DNA from: Bacillota bacterium
GTDB taxonomy: Bacteria; Bacillota; UBA4882; UBA8346
Direction of reading: 5' to 3'
NCBI GenBank assembly: GCA_003501335.1
Contig: DNPQ01000346.1
Span: 1-17,412 of the forward strand
Length of the DNA: 17,412 bases
In this document: one piece after another, positions 1 through 7,390 of the stretch
How positions within the stretch are numbered: the stretch's first letter is position 1
Layout of the letters: each line of letters opens with the position of its first letter
The notes under the pieces: generated by a model
What the model was told of the DNA's origin: nothing
Seen by the model: only the letters and a program-made list of their open reading frames with translations
The model's database searches: none
Position numbers and translations under genes: made by a program

Positions 1-24
1 CTACAATGAATAGAACTCCGAAAG

Positions 25-54
25 CCTCAATTGATATGAAAGCTTAAATTGAGG
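25..54. repeat. 8-bp inverted repeat before a terminator
   Basis: CCTCAATT (25-32) is perfectly complementary to AATTGAGG (47-54), giving a stem with a 14-base loop. It lies just before the strong terminator at 58-98. A plus-strand frame open from the window edge ends at TAA 45-47, inside this hairpin. That may be the tail of an off-window gene, but only about 14 codons are visible, so I do not call it. Confidence 0.5.
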
Positions 55-57
55 ATT

Positions 58-98
58 AAGAGGGGCTGTCTCTATTGAGACAGCCCCTCTTTTATTTT
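58..98 (+). terminator. Intrinsic terminator of an off-window gene
   Basis: A perfect 14-bp GC-rich stem (59-72 with 77-90, core GGGGCTGTCTC/GAGACAGCCCC) closes a four-base TATT loop. It is followed directly by TTTATTTTT on the plus strand. The reverse strand has no T-run, so it acts on rightward transcription arriving from before base 1. It insulates map from whatever lies upstream. Confidence 0.93.
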
Positions 99-146
99 TC
101 GAGTCGCTGAAATATGAAATAATGGTTTCAAATTAGCGAAATCGCT

Positions 147-173
147 TTAACAATTTCGGAAACGGACTATAAT
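147..173 (+). promoter_or_regulatory. Putative sigma-A-type promoter of map
   Basis: A perfect -10 box TATAAT lies at 168-173. The best -35 candidate is TTAACA at 147-152 (five of six consensus bases), but the spacer is only 15 bases. With a 17-base spacer the -35 would be the poorer CTTTAA. The predicted transcript would have a leader of about 100 bases before the map TTG start. Confidence 0.45.
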
Positions 174-277
174 TAAAAATATCGACCAACCGTTGAATTC
201 TTTAAAATGGCAAAAAAACGGCGTCCCTTTCAAGATAACTTATTTTCATTCTTGTTACATTTAGGGAGGAATCAAGA

Positions 278-1027
278 TTGGTAATCATTAAAACCCCGCA
301 ACAAATTGAGTTAATGGCGCAGGCGGGTAAAATATTGGCTGCCTGCCACCGTGAAATCCGGCAGATGATCCGTCCGGGTATAACGACTCTGCAAATCGAT
401 AGCTTCGCCGATGAATTCATTCAGGCTCATGGAGCAAAAGCGGAACAAAAGGGTTATCATGGCTATCCCTTCGCGACTTGTGCTTCCGTTAACAATGAGA
501 TCTGCCACGGATTCCCGACGCAAACTCCACTCCAAGAAGGTGATATCGTCACGATTGATATGGTTGTCAACCTTAACGGCTGGCAGGCTGATTCCGCTTG
601 GTCTTATCCGGTGGGGCAAATATCCGCTAAAGCCGAAGAACTCCTGAAAGTGACGAAAGAGTGTCTTTACATGGGTATCGAAAAAGCCATTGAAGGCAAA
701 CGGCTCGGTGATATTTCCCATGCAATTCAAAGTCATGCCGAATCTAATAATTTTTCCGTAGTACGCGATTTTACAGGACATGGTATCGGCCAAAGTATGC
801 ATGAAGAACCCCAGGTTCTCCATTTCGGCCACTCCCACAGGGGGCTCATGCTCAGCGAAGGAATGGTTTTTACCATCGAACCGATGATCAATATAGGTTC
901 CTATGAACTGACCGTTGATCATAACGGATGGACGGCCAGAACTGTGGACGGAAGTCTGTCGGCTCAGTACGAGCATACGATTGCCATCACCAAGAACGGC
1001 CCGTTGGTCTTAACCGAACAGGACTGA
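278..1027 (+). CDS. map: Methionine aminopeptidase, type I
   Basis: Cytosolic metalloprotease that removes the N-terminal methionine from newly made proteins. The 249-residue length matches the short bacterial type I form with a pita-bread fold and no N-terminal extension. The five metal ligands of the family are visible: D94 (TIDM), D105 (WQADSA), H168 (FTGHGIG), E201 (FTIEPM) and E232 (YEHTIAI). The conserved substrate-side histidine H77 (CHGFP) is also present. The start is TTG at 278, supported by GGGAGGA at 264-270 with seven bases of spacing. No secretion or ribosomal-protein genes surround it, unlike the usual map position next to adk/secY, so it may be a second, stand-alone copy. It appears to be a single-gene unit between the terminator at 58-98 and a hairpin at 1053-1078. 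The identification is secure; only its being the sole or an extra copy is unknown. Confidence 0.96.
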   Translation: MVIIKTPQQIELMAQAGKILAACHREIRQMIRPGITTLQIDSFADEFIQAHGAKAEQKGYHGYPFATCASVNNEICHGFPTQTPLQEGDIVTIDMVVNLNGWQADSAWSYPVGQISAKAEELLKVTKECLYMGIEKAIEGKRLGDISHAIQSHAESNNFSVVRDFTGHGIGQSMHEEPQVLHFGHSHRGLMLSEGMVFTIEPMINIGSYELTVDHNGWTARTVDGSLSAQYEHTIAITKNGPLVLTEQD

Positions 1028-1052
1028 AAGGAACCGGCCCTCTAACCTAAAT

Positions 1053-1078
1053 TCTTAGGCTTGCTCGCAAGCCTAAGA
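1053..1078. repeat. Perfect hairpin after map
   Basis: TTCTTAGGCTTGC-type arms pair perfectly: bases 1053-1064 with 1067-1078 form a 12-bp palindromic stem around two central bases (more realistically ten pairs and a small loop). It starts 25 bases after the map stop, where a terminator would be expected. No T-run follows on either strand, so it is not a textbook intrinsic terminator. It could be a processing or 3'-end stabilising hairpin, or the end of a small repeat element. Confidence 0.7.
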
Positions 1079-1360
1079 TGAGCAGCCAACCCAGGGATAT
1101 TCTCTTCAATTCGTTTTCTTCGGCTAGTGCAGAGCCGGGGTGGAAGACTACTAAACAAACCTGAAAATATACCCATGATAGCCTGATGACATTGCCTCGC
1201 ATAACTTTCTTTATGCTTTTTTGACCCAAGCAACCTTCCCCGCCATTTCAGACAGAATGGCGAAAAATGCCCGGGCTTCCCCCCAAACTTTTAACTAGAA
1301 CATTCAATTTTAACAAACAATGTTCCCATTTTATCTTATTAATAAAATGTTATGAAGGTG
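1079..1360. other. Intergenic stretch without a convincing gene
   Basis: No supported gene lies between map and the mannosidase. Two overlapping minus-strand frames of about 60 codons run from about 1230 to about 1045. One of them, starting at TTG 1229, contains a stretch that looks like a signal peptide ending in SALA. Spacing to the nearest ribosome-binding-like sequence is poor and two frames compete, so I do not call a gene. A small inverted repeat (CGCCATT 1241-1247 with AATGGCG 1256-1262) has no T-run. Confidence 0.5.
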
Positions 1361-1388
1361 TTAGAATTCACTTATGAGTGGATATAAT
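1361..1388 (+). promoter_or_regulatory. Putative promoter of the mannosidase gene
   Basis: A perfect TATAAT lies at 1383-1388. A weak -35, TTAGAA at 1361-1366, sits 16 bases upstream. Transcription would begin near 1395, only about 15 bases before the ATG at 1411, so the leader would hold little more than the ribosome binding site. No catabolite-repression (cre-like) site was recognised around it. Confidence 0.45.
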
Positions 1389-1410
1389 TTAAAAAGTTGT
1401 GAGGAACTCC

Positions 1411-4400
1411 ATGGATAAAAATCATTTTTTACGAACGAGCGCATCCTTTATTGGTAAAGTCCGGGCAGTCATACCTGATCTTGAATTACCGCTTCCGGTA
1501 TGGCAATACCGGGAAGCTGAATATCTAGCCCCCAAAAATACCCGTTATCTTACAGAGTGGCGTTCTATTCAACAAGGCGAAATCTGGACAGGCAGCACAG
1601 CCTTTTTCAAAAGTACCATCACCGTGGACGAATCTTTTCGGGATCATTGCACCCAGCTCATCTTTGACAACATGGGCGAAAGCTTAGTCTATATCAATGG
1701 TACCCCACGCCAGGGATTGGATATCAACCGCAAGATGGTTACGATTACGGATCGGGCCGTACCGGGCGAATCCTTCGAAATTTTGGTGGAATCCACCCTT
1801 CAATGGCAAAAGTCGGCCCATGCCGCTCATTTAGGACAAGAGTACGGCCCGCATATTTTCAAAAAGGCCGCTCTGGTTGCAATCAATCCGTCCATCGCTT
1901 CCTTTGTAGCCGATGTCGATTTCCTATATGAATATTATCTTCAATTCGAGGAAAGGAACGTTGCTGAATTGATCGATTATGTTCATCAGCATGTGCAACC
2001 TTTTTCTCCCCGCCCGGAGTTACTGATCCAAATCAACGAAGTCACTGAGTATCTAAAGTTGCATTTTTTTACCGGCAAACACGGAGAAATGCCAACCCTT
2101 CAGGGAATTGGACATTCCCATTTAGATCTGGCCTATCTCTGGCCAGCCAAAGAAACGGTCCGGAAATGCGCCCGGACCTTCTCTAATATGCTGCAATTGC
2201 TTGAAAAATATCCAACCTTTCATTTTACCCAAAGCCAACCAATTTTGTATCAACTTTGCAAACAATATTACCCCGAATTGTATCAGCAGATTAAAGAATA
2301 TATCCGTCAGGGCCGTTGGGAAGTGGTGGGCGGAATGTATGTCGAGTCCGACTGTAATATCCCCTCCGGGGAGTCCCTAATCCGCCAATTCTTATACGGT
2401 CAAAAATTTCTCAAAGAAGAATTCGGCGAGATTTCCGATATCTGCTGGCTTCCTGACACATTTGGTTATTCGGCGGCCCTGCCACAGATCTTCCAGAAGT
2501 GCGGTATTCGTTATTTCTATACGTTCAAGCTTCAAAAGAATACGGTCAATGAATTTCCTTATAATTTGTTTACCTGGGAAGGAATCGACGGCAGCAAAGT
2601 TATTTCCGTTCTCGATCCTTTTTCGGGCTATGATGGAAAAATGGAACTCCCTGATCTTTGCATGGGACTGAAAAAATACCATCAAAAAAATAATTATCCC
2701 CAAATAATGTATCTTTTTGGATACGGAGATGGCGGCGGAGGGACGACTCCGGAAATGATCGAAAAAATCGAACGTCTTAATAAAGCGCCGGGGCCTGTCA
2801 ATTTATCCATGGGCACAGCCCATGAATTTTTTGAAAGAATCAATCAAACCAAGACCGACCTTCCAAATTGGCAGGGAGAACTCTATTTTGAATGGCATCA
2901 GGGAACCTACACGTCCCAAGCCCAAATCAAACATGCCAACCGCAAATTGGAATTTCTTTACCGGGATGTTGAAATTCTAATGAGTTTGTCGGGATATGAT
3001 GCCCAAAAGCACCAAAAGATCCATGAAGGATGGGAGCTTATTCTGTTCAATCAATTTCATGACATTCTCCCGGGAAGCTGCCTAACGGAAGGCCGCCAGG
3101 AGGCCATGGAAAAATACAAGACGGCATTTGAAATCGGGCAAAACCTTTGTGATCAGACCCTTACCCGACTATTTCCGGCATCAACCAGAAACTCTGAAGC
3201 TCCAAAACAAATTGTTGCGGTCAACACATTTTCATTTTCCCGTTCAGAATATATCGAAGCCGCCGGGATTCCGGCGGGTGCTTTGATTACTGATTTGACC
3301 ACTCGTTCTTCCGTGGCTTGCCAACGTTTAAGAAACGGCCATGTACTCTTTACTGCCAAAGATATCCCATCTTTCGGTTATAAAGTCTTTCAAATCCAGG
3401 TTCAAAATACAGAGTGCCCTTCTCAAACAGGAGATGGGTTGTTATTTGAATCTCCCGAGGAGTACTGGTTGGAAAACCGTATCCTAAAAGTGCTCCTTTC
3501 TAAATCGACCGGCAATATTGTCAGTATATTGGATAAGGAAAATCAACGCGAGATCCTAAATGGCCAAGGCAACTATTTTGAACTTTTTTCGGAAGTCCAC
3601 GATTTTTATGACGCTTGGAATATCAATGAACAAACTTTAAAAAATCCTCAAATTATGAATACGGTTTCCGCTTTTAACATCTTAGAAAACGGACCTCTGT
3701 TGGCTACGGTAGAGATCGTCAGAAACTTTGGCCAATCCCAAATCCGGCAAGTGATTTCATTTACGGCCGAAACCCGGCGGATTGACTTTGAAACAGAGAT
3801 TTCCTGGGCTGAAACGGAAAAACTGTTAAAAGTCGCTTTCGACCTTGACGTATATGCAACGAAAGCCACGTATGATATTGCTTATGGCAATATAGAACGT
3901 TCCACCCGGAATAATACTTCATGGGAACAGGCTCAATATGAAGTATCGGCCCATAAATGGGCTGATCTATCAGAAAACGATTTTGGCGTAGCCCTGCTCA
4001 ACGATTGCAAATACGGATATGACATTAAAAACAATAAAATGCGGCTAACTTTATTAAAAGCGCCACGATATCCCGATAAAACCTGCGACATGGGCACTCA
4101 TCATTTTCGGTATGCGCTGCTGATTCATTCCGGTGGATGGCGGGCAGCCCGGGTTGATCGGGAAGGCTATTGCTTTAACGACCCTTTACTCATCACCTAC
4201 ATGGATAAAAATTCACAACCCGGGATAAAAACCTGCGATTCTTTTGTTCAACTTCATGGGGATGGCGTCTTTTTGGAAACGCTAAAACACTGTGAAGATA
4301 ACTCCGGGGATTTACTGATCAGAATTTATGAAAATCACGGCTCACTCCGAAAGATCGCGATTGAACTGAAGAAACTATCCGCGGCCAAGGTGTTCGAATG

Positions 4401-4509
4401 TGATATGCTGGAAAATAAATTGTGGGAAATTCCGTTTTCAAACGAAGTCATCAAAACAACCTTAAAACCTTATGAAATCAAAACCTTGCGTCTTTCTCAG
4501 CATGCATAA
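1411..4509 (+). CDS. GH38 alpha-mannosidase
   Basis: Retaining alpha-mannosidase of glycoside hydrolase family 38, predicted to release terminal alpha-mannose from oligosaccharides or glycans. No signal peptide or membrane segment is seen, so it should be cytoplasmic. ATG 1411 is preferred over the in-frame GTG 1399 because GAGGA (1401-1405) is correctly placed for it; this gives 1032 residues, normal for the family. The zinc-site residues are all visible: H237 and D239 in GHSHLDLAYLWP, the nucleophile D349 in WLPDTFGYS, and H550 in NQFHDILPGS. YGDGGGGTTPE and WHQGTYTSQAQIKHANRKLE are further GH38 blocks. The C-terminal half is the usual beta-rich region (middle helical bundle plus Glyco_hydro_38C-like domains). 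It stands alone on the plus strand and is convergent with the GH28 gene. The family is certain, but the exact linkage it cleaves is not. Confidence 0.96.
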   Translation: MDKNHFLRTSASFIGKVRAVIPDLELPLPVWQYREAEYLAPKNTRYLTEWRSIQQGEIWTGSTAFFKSTITVDESFRDHCTQLIFDNMGESLVYINGTPRQGLDINRKMVTITDRAVPGESFEILVESTLQWQKSAHAAHLGQEYGPHIFKKAALVAINPSIASFVADVDFLYEYYLQFEERNVAELIDYVHQHVQPFSPRPELLIQINEVTEYLKLHFFTGKHGEMPTLQGIGHSHLDLAYLWPAKETVRKCARTFSNMLQLLEKYPTFHFTQSQPILYQLCKQYYPELYQQIKEYIRQGRWEVVGGMYVESDCNIPSGESLIRQFLYGQKFLKEEFGEISDICWLPDTFGYSAALPQIFQKCGIRYFYTFKLQKNTVNEFPYNLFTWEGIDGSKVISVLDPFSGYDGKMELPDLCMGLKKYHQKNNYPQIMYLFGYGDGGGGTTPEMIEKIERLNKAPGPVNLSMGTAHEFFERINQTKTDLPNWQGELYFEWHQGTYTSQAQIKHANRKLEFLYRDVEILMSLSGYDAQKHQKIHEGWELILFNQFHDILPGSCLTEGRQEAMEKYKTAFEIGQNLCDQTLTRLFPASTRNSEAPKQIVAVNTFSFSRSEYIEAAGIPAGALITDLTTRSSVACQRLRNGHVLFTAKDIPSFGYKVFQIQVQNTECPSQTGDGLLFESPEEYWLENRILKVLLSKSTGNIVSILDKENQREILNGQGNYFELFSEVHDFYDAWNINEQTLKNPQIMNTVSAFNILENGPLLATVEIVRNFGQSQIRQVISFTAETRRIDFETEISWAETEKLLKVAFDLDVYATKATYDIAYGNIERSTRNNTSWEQAQYEVSAHKWADLSENDFGVALLNDCKYGYDIKNNKMRLTLLKAPRYPDKTCDMGTHHFRYALLIHSGGWRAARVDREGYCFNDPLLITYMDKNSQPGIKTCDSFVQLHGDGVFLETLKHCEDNSGDLLIRIYENHGSLRKIAIELKKLSAAKVFECDMLENKLWEIPFSNEVIKTTLKPYEIKTLRLSQHA

Positions 4510-4528
4510 AAAGTCCCCGAAAATTCAA

Positions 4529-4570
4529 AACGCTCAGGAATTCTTCCCAAAGAAGCGTTGAGCTTTTATT
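4529..4570. terminator. Bidirectional terminator between convergent genes
   Basis: AACGCT (4529-4534) pairs with AGCGTT (4554-4559), with an inner TTCTT/AAGAA stem (4541-4545 with 4550-4554). On the minus strand the stem runs into TTTTGAATTTT. On the plus strand an overlapping GCTCA/TGAGC stem (4532-4536 with 4560-4563 plus flank) runs into TTTTATT. The site serves the converging mannosidase and GH28 transcripts. The stems are short and imperfect, so efficiency is unclear. A second imperfect hairpin (TCAGGC about 4571, GCCTGA about 4610) lies just beyond. Confidence 0.5.
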
Positions 4571-4660
4571 CAGGCCTTTCCGAAAGCTATCAACCAGCAT
4601 TCAGAAAAGCCTGAAAGATTTTTATATTTTTTCACCACTTCAAAGGCCCTCATGTACAGT

Positions 4661-6010
4661 TTATTGGATAAGAATGTCTTGTTTTCCAGCTATAGCCGCT
4701 TTTCCTTTGAAATTTTCCAAATTTAACTCTGTTACATTTTCCGCTTCTAAAGCGGCGCCGTAGTAATCCGGCAAATCTTGACCCCATACCACTTTTACAT
4801 TGCGTAAGGTCACATCCTTGGCGTGAGCGCAGTATACGCCTGCGTTATCCCGGTGTTCAAGCCCTTCATCAATACATGGGCGTTTATCATAAATACCCCC
4901 TTCCCACTTGGTCCATTTATCAATCTCGACTCTCACGTTATCCAATACTATCTCTTCGATCGGGTTATCTGCCTGCCCACAGATATAAACCCCGTTTTCC
5001 CCCTTGCAAGTAATATTGGAGAAATAAACATTCTTGATACTACCGGCTTTCTGATCTTCATTCCGGTCAAGCGCTGTCACATAAATTGGTTCCGCCTTAC
5101 CCCACCAACGTTCATAAAACCGGCGTGTCTCAATGATAATATTTGTAAACCGGACATTTTCCACATTGCCTTGGTCCCGCAGCTGAATTCCCAATCCTCG
5201 GTTACTGTTATAAATAATGCAAGAATCGACTAAAATATTTCGAAAGTCGCTAACTGTTTCGGTGCCTATTTTAAAAGCGCCACTGGTGGAAACCATTGTA
5301 CAACCTGTAATAACAATGTTTTCGCATGGACCGAATTCTTCGAGAATTTTAGTGTTTTTCAAGACGATACAATCGTCTGCGCATTCAATATAACAATTGG
5401 AAATACGGACATTATGGCAATGGTCCAGGTCGATACCATCGCTATTGGCCATTTTTAAGTTACAAAGAATCCGTATCCCGGATATCAATATATCTTCACA
5501 GCCGCCCGGATGAAGAACCCAAGAGCTTGAATTTTGTAATGTAATTTGAGTTATAGTGACTCTTTTACAATTTCCTAAAAAAATTAAAGTTGGGCGTGGA
5601 AAGATAATCCCGGAAATATGATAAGGCGTGACGACATCCATAAAGGCTTCCGCATTTCCATCAATAGTCCCGCCACCGGAAATAGTGATGTCATTTTCTC
5701 CTACTGCACAAATAAGAGCATGAGGGCTTTCCAAACCGTTACTCATAGTTCCAGTAGTACTATTACGGTATTTGGAAGGCGGATAATCCTCTTTGTTGCC
5801 GCTTGCTATTAAACGCGCTCCATTCTCCACGTAAAAATCCATATTTGATTTTAAAACCAATAGGCCCGAACAATAGGTTCTTCCTGCAGGAAGCAATACA
5901 CGGCCACCTCCAGCCGTTGCACAATCATTTATGGCCCTTTGAATGGCCTGAGAGTCATTAGTCTTGCCATCTCCAATAGCGCCATATTGTAAAATATCGA
6001 AAACCGCCAT
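4661..6010 (-). CDS. GH28-family hydrolase (polygalacturonase-like)
   Basis: Right-handed beta-helix enzyme of glycoside hydrolase family 28, the family of polygalacturonases and related pectin hydrolases. The N-terminus has the family opening FDILQYGAIGDGKTNDSQAIQ, and the many hydrophobic-N-repeats fit a parallel beta-helix. Numbering from the second Met (449 residues), motif I N189-S-D191 and motif II D212-D213 (ADDCIVLK) carry the catalytic aspartates. The GHG histidine motif is replaced by SGAFKIGTE (243-251). FYERWWGKAEPIYV (about 298-311) is a block I recall from bacterial GH28-like proteins. The second ATG (6010) is chosen because GGAGGT (6017-6022) is six bases away; only three separate it from the first ATG at 6013. 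No signal peptide is seen, so it probably acts on imported oligosaccharides in the cytoplasm. It is the last gene of the locus. Confidence 0.88.
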   Translation of the reverse strand: MAVFDILQYGAIGDGKTNDSQAIQRAINDCATAGGGRVLLPAGRTYCSGLLVLKSNMDFYVENGARLIASGNKEDYPPSKYRNSTTGTMSNGLESPHALICAVGENDITISGGGTIDGNAEAFMDVVTPYHISGIIFPRPTLIFLGNCKRVTITQITLQNSSSWVLHPGGCEDILISGIRILCNLKMANSDGIDLDHCHNVRISNCYIECADDCIVLKNTKILEEFGPCENIVITGCTMVSTSGAFKIGTETVSDFRNILVDSCIIYNSNRGLGIQLRDQGNVENVRFTNIIIETRRFYERWWGKAEPIYVTALDRNEDQKAGSIKNVYFSNITCKGENGVYICGQADNPIEEIVLDNVRVEIDKWTKWEGGIYDKRPCIDEGLEHRDNAGVYCAHAKDVTLRNVKVVWGQDLPDYYGAALEAENVTELNLENFKGKAAIAGKQDILIQ

Positions 6011-6016
6011 CATACT

Positions 6017-6022
6017 ACCTCC
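6017..6022 (-). promoter_or_regulatory. Ribosome binding site deciding the GH28 start
   Basis: GGAGGT on the minus strand. Two consecutive ATG codons follow. The spacing is three bases to the first and six to the second, so the second (4661-6010) is the better start. Confidence 0.7.
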
Positions 6023-6081
6023 ATTTTTTCGGCTAAACCGTCTTTTTAACTAAATTGCTACTGACTAGAAGTCCGTTTATT

Positions 6082-6111
6082 TTTATAAATTAAAGTCGTT
6101 TAAGAAATCAA
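6082..6111 (-). promoter_or_regulatory. Possible promoter of the GH28 gene
   Basis: On the minus strand TTGATT (6106-6111) and TATAAA (6082-6087) are separated by 18 bases. They lie directly after the response-regulator stop. This would allow the hydrolase to be transcribed apart from the two-component genes, for example as a target of the regulator. The boxes are imperfect (four and five of six). Confidence 0.35.
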
Positions 6112-7377
6112 TTAACAATTATCTTCCGTTCTTTTGATCAAATTTAATTTTTTATATTCTGTTGGAGAATAACCGGTCGTTTGTTTAAACAATACGCTGA
6201 AATATTGTGAATTGGTATATCCTATTTTTTCGGCCACTTCATAAGCTTTTAAATCGGTATACTTTAGTAACTCCTGGGCCTTATCCATCCTTACCTTTAT
6301 CAAATATTCACTGAAAGTAATATTGCGATATTTCTTAAAAAGACTACTGATATAATTAGGGCTAAGATGCACTGCCACGCCTAAATCATTCAAGGAAATT
6401 GTTTCCTTTTGATAATTTTCATCAACATAATTGATAATTTTTTTTATTAAAACTTGATGGGAAAGTGCTCCTTCTTTAAGGTTTTTGTAGAAAATCACCG
6501 ACGAACTGCCTAATATATCTCTCAAATTCACCCCGACCATTGCTTCCCGATAGGAGACACCAATATTTTCCAATCCTTCATAGATATTACCGACAGCTAC
6601 CATTACCTGACGCGTTAGGGATTTTTCAATTTCATGCTTCAATTTTTGAAAAATTGGTTCTCTGCCCTCTAATTGTAAGTAATTATCATCAGGTAAATTA
6701 AGCAATATACAAGAGTTTTGATCAACATTCACTCCCAAAAAATTTTGCCGGTATTTTGATAGAACAGATTCGGCCATATTTAGAACGAGTCCCGTTTCAG
6801 ATTCCGCTATTCCGGCGTTTGTCTGATTTAATCCTCCAATATTAATCACTACTGTTGTGAAAAACTTATCGTGAAAATCCAAATCTCCAAAATTGTCAAA
6901 CGGTTTCTGCTCTTCAATTACGAAACCTAAAAGCAGGCTCCTTACCATCTCTTTACGCATTACCGAACGACTTTCACTAATTTGTTTAGCAATTTTGGCT
7001 TCATTTAAAAGCTCATCCCGTGCGGTAATCACTTTATTTAATATTTCTTCGTTCTCTTCCCACTTTAGAATATAATCATTCACCTTTAATTTCAAAGCTT
7101 TATGGGCATATTCAAAGTCATCATAAGCAGTTAAAAAAATGATTTTAATCTCAGGAAATTCTTTTTTAACCCGTTCTGCCAGCTGAAGTCCATCCATAAA
7201 CGGCATTCTAATATCGGTCAAAACGATTTGAGGTTGATGTATTTTGATCAGCTCTAATCCTTCTTCCCCGTCAGCTGCTGTCGCCACTAATAAAAAACCA
7301 TGCTTTTCCCATGGAATATTACGAATCAAACCTTCACGCATTATATGGTCATCATCAATAATTATTAATTTAGTCAA
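6112..7377 (-). CDS. YesN-like response regulator (REC + AraC HTH)
   Basis: DNA-binding partner of the adjacent sensor kinase. Residues 1-120 form a receiver domain: acidic pocket D8-D9-D10, phosphoacceptor D55 (LTDIRMPFMDG), T83 and K105. The residue after K105 is tryptophan where most receivers have proline. The middle (about 140-300) is the variable linker of YesN-type regulators. Residues about 310-415 are a two-helix-turn-helix AraC domain (LNDLGVAVHLSPNYISSLFKKY, then YEVAEKIGYTNSQYFSVLFKQTTGYSPTEYK), the usual signature at the C-terminus. Start is TTG at 7377 with GGAGG (7383-7387) five bases upstream. It begins only 13 bases after the kinase stop, so the two are one transcription unit. 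I infer that it activates the transporter and hydrolase genes around it. No binding site could be identified. Confidence 0.94.
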   Translation of the reverse strand: MTKLIIIDDDHIMREGLIRNIPWEKHGFLLVATAADGEEGLELIKIHQPQIVLTDIRMPFMDGLQLAERVKKEFPEIKIIFLTAYDDFEYAHKALKLKVNDYILKWEENEEILNKVITARDELLNEAKIAKQISESRSVMRKEMVRSLLLGFVIEEQKPFDNFGDLDFHDKFFTTVVINIGGLNQTNAGIAESETGLVLNMAESVLSKYRQNFLGVNVDQNSCILLNLPDDNYLQLEGREPIFQKLKHEIEKSLTRQVMVAVGNIYEGLENIGVSYREAMVGVNLRDILGSSSVIFYKNLKEGALSHQVLIKKIINYVDENYQKETISLNDLGVAVHLSPNYISSLFKKYRNITFSEYLIKVRMDKAQELLKYTDLKAYEVAEKIGYTNSQYFSVLFKQTTGYSPTEYKKLNLIKRTEDNC

Positions 7378-7390
7378 GTTAACCTCCGCG

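Noticed and set aside
311..976. 221-codon minus-strand ORF opposite map
   Set aside because: Shadow frame of a gene with all catalytic residues of methionine aminopeptidase.
1054..1077. Intrinsic terminator of map
   Set aside because: The stem is perfect but no T-run follows on either strand, so it is recorded only as a hairpin.
1042..1233. Two overlapping minus-strand ORFs of about 60 codons after map, one with a signal-peptide-like stretch
   Set aside because: Starts are TTG with wrongly spaced ribosome-binding-like sequence, two frames compete over the same bases, the hairpin 1053-1078 falls within them, and no family is recognised.
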